From Loktanella sp. (GTDB lineage Bacteria; Pseudomonadota; Alphaproteobacteria; Rhodobacterales; Rhodobacteraceae): a stretch of 64,000 nucleotides of DNA. The number at the start of each line of letters is the position of its first letter. The stretch's first letter is position 1. The stretch spans positions 124,001 through 188,000 of the forward strand of contig JAIBDT010000001.1 of NCBI GenBank assembly GCA_024686085.1, given 5' to 3'. Below, piece by piece: positions 59,278 through 64,000 of this stretch. The translations under genes and the position numbers were made by a program. The notes beneath the pieces are model-generated. The model was given only the letters and a program-made list of their open reading frames with translations. It was not told the DNA's origin and searched no databases.

Positions 59278-60435
59278 ATGATTCCTGAAGTGATCAATAG
59301 TGATTACCTTCGGCTACGTAAGGATATGGGGATGCAAAACCAGCGGATGCCAGATTTGAGCGCAGGCTTACCCCAGTGGGTACCTGTCGCGGCGGTCCAT
59401 TACCTTGCGCATACAGAGCGCGGGTATTCAATTCGCGCCTTGGCGAAGGTCCACAACTGCCACCCTTCAACCATCTTAAGGCAAGTCAGACGCTTTGAAG
59501 GGCGGCGCGATGATCCGTTAATCGATGACGCGTTACACGCACTGTCAAAGGCGTCGGGCTGCGGTCATGGCAAAGATAAAAAGGAAACCAAGAACATGAA
59601 GATCGCACGCCTCAAAGGGCAAGCCGCGCCGTGTGAAGGCTTAACGCAAACGCGGATCGACCAAGAGGCAAAACGCGTGTTGCTGCGTCTTTGCGAACCC
59701 GGTGCTGTTATGGCTGTTGCCCGTGAAATGGAAACCGCGGTTATCGTCCGTGAAACACCCGACGGAGAGCAGTTGCGGACAGCACTGGTAGAGCGCGAGA
59801 TCGCACAAGCGCTCGCATTGAAGGACTGGATTAGCTGCCCGGACACCTCGGGCCGCGTGTCGCGCTACTTTATCACCAATGCCGGACGCGCCGCGTTGCG
59901 CGCACTTACGGCACAAAGCGAAAACGCAGCAGTCGGTTTCTCGGATGCACGCAGACCGATGAAGGGCATGCCCGCGTGGGACCACGGCGACATTGATGCC
60001 GGAGACAGGTCAAAGTCGCCAGCAATCGAAAGCCCTCTGATTGGGTTGGCGCGGCGCAAAGACAAAGACGGACAGCCATTTCTGGCGCGTGATCTTGTGG
60101 CCGCAGGCGAACGACTGCGCGAAGATTTTGAACTCGCCAAAATGGGGTGTCACATTGCAAAAGACGTCACTGATTTTATGGCGCAACAACCATCCAAAGA
60201 CGGGCCACGTGGTGCTTCCGATGGGCACCTCCGCGTGCAAACGGCATTAAGCGACCTTGGGTTCGGGCTGATGGATGTAGCTTTTCACTGCTGCTGCTTG
60301 CTTGAAGGGCTCGAGAATACCGAAAAGACAATGGGCTGGTCGGCACGGTCAGGCAAAATTGTGCTGCGGATCGCGTTACAAAGGCTCAAGCGTCACTACG
60401 CGGAGCAAGGTAAATTTGCCCCAATGATCGGCTAA
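59278..60435 (+). CDS. DUF6456 domain protein with helix-turn-helix, probable regulator
   Basis: A 385-residue protein. Near residues 40-75 an HTH is likely (RGYSIRALAKVHNCHPSTILRQVRRFE, read as ALAKVHNCHPSTILRQ with flanks). The C-terminal DUF6456 domain has SPLIGLARRKDKDGQPFL, ARDLVAAGERLREDFELAKM and the Cys-rich LMDVAFHCCCLLEGLE, then SGKIVLRIALQRLKRHY. It is probably a DNA-binding protein, but targets are unknown. Palindromes just upstream suit autoregulation. A terminator follows. Confidence 0.8.
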   Translation: MIPEVINSDYLRLRKDMGMQNQRMPDLSAGLPQWVPVAAVHYLAHTERGYSIRALAKVHNCHPSTILRQVRRFEGRRDDPLIDDALHALSKASGCGHGKDKKETKNMKIARLKGQAAPCEGLTQTRIDQEAKRVLLRLCEPGAVMAVAREMETAVIVRETPDGEQLRTALVEREIAQALALKDWISCPDTSGRVSRYFITNAGRAALRALTAQSENAAVGFSDARRPMKGMPAWDHGDIDAGDRSKSPAIESPLIGLARRKDKDGQPFLARDLVAAGERLREDFELAKMGCHIAKDVTDFMAQQPSKDGPRGASDGHLRVQTALSDLGFGLMDVAFHCCCLLEGLENTEKTMGWSARSGKIVLRIALQRLKRHYAEQGKFAPMIG

Positions 60436-60438
60436 ATA

Positions 60439-60465
60439 AGGGCGCCACTGCGGCGCCTTTTTTCT
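60439..60465 (+). terminator. Terminator of the DUF6456 gene
   Basis: GGCGCC (60441-60446) pairs with GGCGCC (60452-60457), followed by six T, eight bases after the stop. Confidence 0.92.
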
Positions 60466-60579
60466 TGAACGCACAGCAAAGAGGTCCAAACCCAGTGCAT
60501 AGCAGCAATTCACTCTGCACTGTTGTTGTCACCGCGTGAAGACACTAGGTTACCCATGTAATCAAAATGGGAAAAAACC

Positions 60580-61533
60580 GTGCGTGACCTTAAAATCCCC
60601 GCTCAACGTCATCCTGAAAAAGCCAAGCGGCCTGACAATGTGCAGCCGAAAAAGCCGGATTGGATCAGGGTAAAAGCCCCGACCTCCGAGGGCTACAAAG
60701 TCACCCGTGACATCATGCGCGAGCATAAGTTGGTCACGGTCTGCGAAGAGGCAGGCTGCCCGAATGTAGGTGAATGTTGGTCGCAAGGCCATGCAACTAT
60801 GATGATTATGGGCGAGGTCTGCACGCGGGCCTGCACATTCTGCAATATCGCGACAGGCAAACCGCCCGAAGATCTGGATGTATTCGAGCCGGGCCGTGTC
60901 GCTGATGCGGTCAAGAAACTAGGGCTCAAGCACGTTGTTATCACATCTGTAGATCGCGACGATGTGGAAGACGGCGGGGCCGCGCATTTCGCGCAAACCA
61001 TCAGGGCGATTCGCAAGCAATCTCCTGGCACAACAATCGAAATTCTGACGCCAGACTTCATCCGCTGTGACCCAGATGTCCTGCGGATTGTGGTTGAAGC
61101 CAAGCCTGATGTGTTCAACCATAATCTTGAAACCGTGCCTGGGCTCTATCCAGAGGTGCGGCCCGGTGCGCGTTATTTCCATTCTTTGCGGCTTTTGCAG
61201 CGGGTCAAGGAACTTGATCCGACGATGTTCACCAAATCGGGCATCATGGTCGGGCTCGGCGAGAACAAGCAATCGGTGACGCAAGTTATGGAAGACATGC
61301 GCGCCGCCGATATCGATTTTCTGACGATCGGCCAGTATTTGCAGCCAACGCCCAAGCACCACGCGGTTGATCGGTTTGTCACGCCCGAAGAGTTCGCGAC
61401 CTACGAAAAGACCGCGTACAACAAAGGGTTCTTGATGGTCTCTGCGTCACCTTTGACACGGTCCAGCTACCACGCAGGCGACGACTTTGCGCGACTGCGT
61501 GCCGCTCGGCTGAAGAAATTCGGTAACGCTTAG
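60580..61533 (+). CDS. lipA: Lipoyl synthase
   Basis: A 317-residue radical SAM enzyme. The auxiliary cluster cysteines are Cys55, Cys60 and Cys66 ([12 protein letters not shown]), the SAM cluster is Cys81, Cys85 and Cys88 (CTRACTFC), and [12 protein letters not shown] holds the serine that ligates the auxiliary cluster. It inserts two sulfurs into octanoyl groups. The start is GTG; an ATG 13 bases upstream is in another frame. Lipoyl synthesis consumes Fe-S clusters made by the suf system. Confidence 0.97.
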   Translation: MRDLKIPAQRHPEKAKRPDNVQPKKPDWIRVKAPTSEGYKVTRDIMREHKLVTVCEEAGCPNVGECWSQGHATMMIMGEVCTRACTFCNIATGKPPEDLDVFEPGRVADAVKKLGLKHVVITSVDRDDVEDGGAAHFAQTIRAIRKQSPGTTIEILTPDFIRCDPDVLRIVVEAKPDVFNHNLETVPGLYPEVRPGARYFHSLRLLQRVKELDPTMFTKSGIMVGLGENKQSVTQVMEDMRAADIDFLTIGQYLQPTPKHHAVDRFVTPEEFATYEKTAYNKGFLMVSASPLTRSSYHAGDDFARLRAARLKKFGNA

Positions 61534-61536
61534 CTG

Positions 61537-61710
61537 CTAATGGATGCGCCGCACACGATCTGCGGCCATCCAGTCGGGCAGTAAACCCAGCTGTTCAAGA
61601 CCGTAAAGTGCGACGCAAAATACAACGATTCCAACAACAAACAGAACCTTCTTCATGCTGGGCGGGTTTTGCGCCCAGCGCTTTGCATGCAATAACCAAC
61701 GCGGGTTCAT
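61537..61710 (-). CDS. Small membrane protein, 57 residues
   Basis: ATG 61710 overlaps the hpt stop (ATGA). The 57-residue product has a basic N-terminus ([18 protein letters not shown]), one membrane helix ([20 protein letters not shown]) and a C-terminal part with [12 protein letters not shown]. Its stop lies 3 bases after the lipA stop on the other strand. No family is recognised; coupling to hpt supports coding. Confidence 0.65.
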   Translation of the reverse strand: MNPRWLLHAKRWAQNPPSMKKVLFVVGIVVFCVALYGLEQLGLLPDWMAADRVRRIH

Positions 61711-62246
61711 GCGGTGAACCTGACCTTGCCGACAAACGGCAAATTCCGGTTTCTTTGGGCAAAGTCGATGCCATAGCCCACAACAAATTCGTCAGGAATT
61801 TCAAAGCCGATCCAGTCGGGCTTGAAATCCACCTCGCGGCGGGCGGGCTTATCCAAAAGGGCGATGGTTTTCATCCGCGCAGGTTTCTTGGTCATCAGGT
61901 AATCATGGACGTGGGACAGTGTATGACCCGTGTCGATAATATCCTCGACAACTAGAACATCGCGACCTTCAATTCCGCCGCGCAAGTCTTTGAAAATACG
62001 TACTTCTCGGCTGCTTTCCATGCCATCACCGTAAGACGATGCCTCCAAAAAATCGACCTCGACGGGCAAGTCCAATTCGCGCACCAGATCGGCAATAAAG
62101 ACAAACGATCCGCGCAACAGACCAACAACGACGAGCTTGTCTGTATCGGCAAAGGTTTTTTGAATTTCTCGAGACAATTCTTCGATCCGTGCCGCGATTG
62201 ATTTCGCGCTGATCATTGTATCAATCACATATGGTTTGTGCGACAT
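61707..62246 (-). CDS. hpt: Hypoxanthine phosphoribosyltransferase
   Basis: A 179-residue type I phosphoribosyltransferase. The PRPP motif is [14 protein letters not shown] (97-110), with [10 protein letters not shown] and YVIDTMIS (N-terminal). It salvages hypoxanthine (and often guanine) to the nucleotide. Near neighbours are unrelated except the coupled small membrane gene. Confidence 0.95.
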   Translation of the reverse strand: MSHKPYVIDTMISAKSIAARIEELSREIQKTFADTDKLVVVGLLRGSFVFIADLVRELDLPVEVDFLEASSYGDGMESSREVRIFKDLRGGIEGRDVLVVEDIIDTGHTLSHVHDYLMTKKPARMKTIALLDKPARREVDFKPDWIGFEIPDEFVVGYGIDFAQRNRNLPFVGKVRFTA

Positions 62247-62329
62247 GGGGCCCCCAATTGCGCTTCAAGCTTGATTTTCAACGCCTATTCTACGACATCG
62301 GTGGGTGAAGTCACCCGCGAAAGCCTAAA

Positions 62330-62773
62330 ATGACCAGTCATTCTGAGACAAAGTTCCTGCTATACACCGCTGATCAGATGTATGATCTTGTGGCCGATGT
62401 GGCGAAATATCCTAAATTCCTGCCGTGGACTGCCGCCGCACGCGTGCGTAGCACAACTGACAGGGGTGATCACGTCGAAATGCTGGCCGATCTGGTGATC
62501 TCGTTCAAAGTGTTCCGCGAAACCTTCGGCAGCCGCGTTCTGCTTTGGCCCGGTATCCGTAAAATTGACACATCCTATCTCGACGGACCGTTCAAACACC
62601 TTGAAAGCACATGGCAGTTTCGCGCGGCAGAAGGCGGTTGCGAGGTCTCCTTCGAGGTCGATTTCGAGTTTAAGAACAGGCTGTTACAAGGCGCTGCTGG
62701 TATGTTTTTCAACGAGGCAATGCAACGGGTCGTGCGCTCATTCGAGGCCCGCGCAAAGGAGCTATATACATGA
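62330..62773 (+). CDS. START-fold COQ10/RatA-type protein
   Basis: A 147-residue polyketide-cyclase/START-fold protein (YDLVADVAKYPKFLPWTAAAR, and the aromatic-lined pocket). In mitochondria COQ10 binds ubiquinone and in some bacteria the relative RatA blocks 70S assembly. The alphaproteobacterial gene near lipA is generally taken as COQ10-like. It overlaps the next gene by ATGA. Confidence 0.9.
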   Translation: MTSHSETKFLLYTADQMYDLVADVAKYPKFLPWTAAARVRSTTDRGDHVEMLADLVISFKVFRETFGSRVLLWPGIRKIDTSYLDGPFKHLESTWQFRAAEGGCEVSFEVDFEFKNRLLQGAAGMFFNEAMQRVVRSFEARAKELYT

Positions 62774-63978
62774 GCCCCGAGAACCATCTCATCCAACTGT
62801 CCCAAGACGGGCCCACTGCTGGCCCCGTCGATCTGATCCGCCTGTGCCTGTTTGACTGGGCGGTTTGTGCGATTGCAGGGCGTGATGAACCCGTATCGCA
62901 GCTTCTTGCCAAATTCACTGACACGCAATCGGCTCTTATACTTGGCACCATGGGGCACGCGCTCGACTATGACGACACGCACTTTGACCATATCGGACAT
63001 ACGTCTGCCGTGGTGATGCCCGCAGTGTTGGCTGTGGCCGAGGCGCAGAAAATCACAGATATGACCCGTATTGTTGAGGCTGCCCTGATCGGGTCCGAGG
63101 CAGCTGTGCGCACAGGTCTATGGCTGGGCCGCGACCACTACCAGATCGGCTTTCATCAAACCGCGACCTCTGGCGCAATCGGGGCCGCATTGGGCTGCGC
63201 ACATCTTTTAAACCTCACACCGACGCAGATCCAAAATGCCATTGGCCTTGCAGCGACAGGTGCATCAGGGCTTAAGGGACAATTCGGCACCATGGGCAAA
63301 CCCTTGAACGCAGGCTTGGCTGCACGCTGTGGGGCAGAGGTGGCGCTCTGGGCGCTCGCTGGCATAACGTCCGATCCGGCAGGGTTGACGCAATTTGGCG
63401 CGACCCATCACGGTCAGGCCAATGCGACAGCATGGGACAGAACAGAGCCATGGAAAATTGCGCGGATCAGCCACAAGTTTCATGCTTGTTGCCACGGACT
63501 TCACGCGATGCTGGAAGCCTTGGCCGGTGTCACTGGCGAGGTGTCCGCCATGACAATCCACACCCATCCACGCTGGATGACGGTGTGCAATCAGCCAGCA
63601 CCCATGACAGGGCTGGGCGTTAAGTTCAGCTACGCAATGACAGCGGCGATGGCCCTGAACGGGGTCTCTACAGCAGCAATCAGCAGCTTTTCCGACGCAA
63701 CAGCCAACGACACCGCCTTGATCACTTTGCGTGGCAAGATACTGGTAAAACCCGACAATACCTTGACCGAGATGCAAGCGCGGGTCGACGTGACATATAC
63801 CAACGGCAGCACCCAAACCCTGACCCACGACCTTGAGGCACCTCTTACGCTTGAAACACGCACTAAACGCTTAAAACAAAAGGCCCGCGCCGTTGTAGGC
63901 GCGGACCTTTCTGATCAACTTTGGACTGCCGTGCAGGGCGGCACCTTGGCCACCCTGACCGCTCTTGTGAACAATTAA
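62770..63978 (+). CDS. MmgE/PrpD family protein
   Basis: A 402-residue protein with the MmgE/PrpD fold (HALDYDDTH, FHQTATSGAIGAALG, LKGQFGTMGKPLNAGLAA). Characterised members include 2-methylcitrate dehydratase and cis-aconitate decarboxylase. It is shorter than the usual 450 residues and no other methylcitrate gene is near, so substrate is unknown. The stop TAA is followed by only 22 bases to the window end. Confidence 0.88.
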   Translation: MSPENHLIQLSQDGPTAGPVDLIRLCLFDWAVCAIAGRDEPVSQLLAKFTDTQSALILGTMGHALDYDDTHFDHIGHTSAVVMPAVLAVAEAQKITDMTRIVEAALIGSEAAVRTGLWLGRDHYQIGFHQTATSGAIGAALGCAHLLNLTPTQIQNAIGLAATGASGLKGQFGTMGKPLNAGLAARCGAEVALWALAGITSDPAGLTQFGATHHGQANATAWDRTEPWKIARISHKFHACCHGLHAMLEALAGVTGEVSAMTIHTHPRWMTVCNQPAPMTGLGVKFSYAMTAAMALNGVSTAAISSFSDATANDTALITLRGKILVKPDNTLTEMQARVDVTYTNGSTQTLTHDLEAPLTLETRTKRLKQKARAVVGADLSDQLWTAVQGGTLATLTALVNN

Positions 63979-64000
63979 CTGGTAATATCGTAAGCACGCT

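Overview
The window looks like chromosomal core DNA from a Roseobacter-group alphaproteobacterium (Rhodobacteraceae). The evidence is the layout of the iscR-suf operon with a perfect Irr-type iron box, an IscR that keeps only one cysteine, the DUF6456/DUF6477 gene pair, a lipid A pathway that uses LpxI, a non-pyrrolysine MttB homologue, and moderate GC with ATGA/TGATG-coupled genes. No prophage, insertion sequence, CRISPR array or rRNA operon was seen. There is one tRNA (Arg, anticodon CCG).

Layout: 1-1.4 kb holds the 3' end of ndk, a decayed DUF4112 gene, a TfoX C-terminal-domain protein and a 39-residue peptide gene. 1.4-6.0 kb (minus strand) holds a DEAD-box RNA helicase, then a coupled run of methyltransferase, HD hydrolase, small protein and alpha/beta hydrolase. 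6.0-14.3 kb is the iron-sulfur operon iscR, compact IscS-type desulfurase, sufB, membrane protein, sufC, sufD, two membrane proteins, sufS. 14.3-22.4 kb is cell-envelope material: tRNA-Arg, a Tat-exported DUF882 protein, an L,D-transpeptidase, lpxD with a dedicated acyl carrier protein and ketoacyl synthase, an acyltransferase, a fatty acid hydroxylase and an IalB-family protein. 22.4-22.8 kb has no protein gene but carries two apparent small RNA genes whose sequences can pair. 22.8-31.5 kb holds a HerA-like ATPase, a CorC/CNNM protein, xerD, a periplasmic protein with a small membrane protein, aroK-aroB, ssb and a lytic transglycosylase.

31.5-38.9 kb is a complete peptide-type ABC importer (fused ATPase, two permeases, Tat-exported binding protein) with an AraC regulator, followed by miaA. 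40-52 kb is the conserved essential cluster pyrH, frr, uppS, cdsA, dxr, rseP, a 41-residue membrane peptide, bamA, ompH/skp, fabZ, lpxA, lpxI, lpxB, which links isoprenoid carrier, phospholipid, outer-membrane protein and lipid A synthesis. 52-64 kb holds two EamA exporters around a FadL-type porin, guaA, an MttB-family methyltransferase, the DUF6477/DUF6456 divergent pair, lipA, hpt, a COQ10/RatA-type protein and an MmgE/PrpD protein.

The observations most worth following are the tandem small-RNA pair with 16-nt complementarity (22509-22727), a 28-bp element repeated upstream of two envelope genes, the Irr box over the suf promoter, the palindromes between the DUF6477 and DUF6456 genes, and the lpxD-ACP-ketoacyl synthase group.
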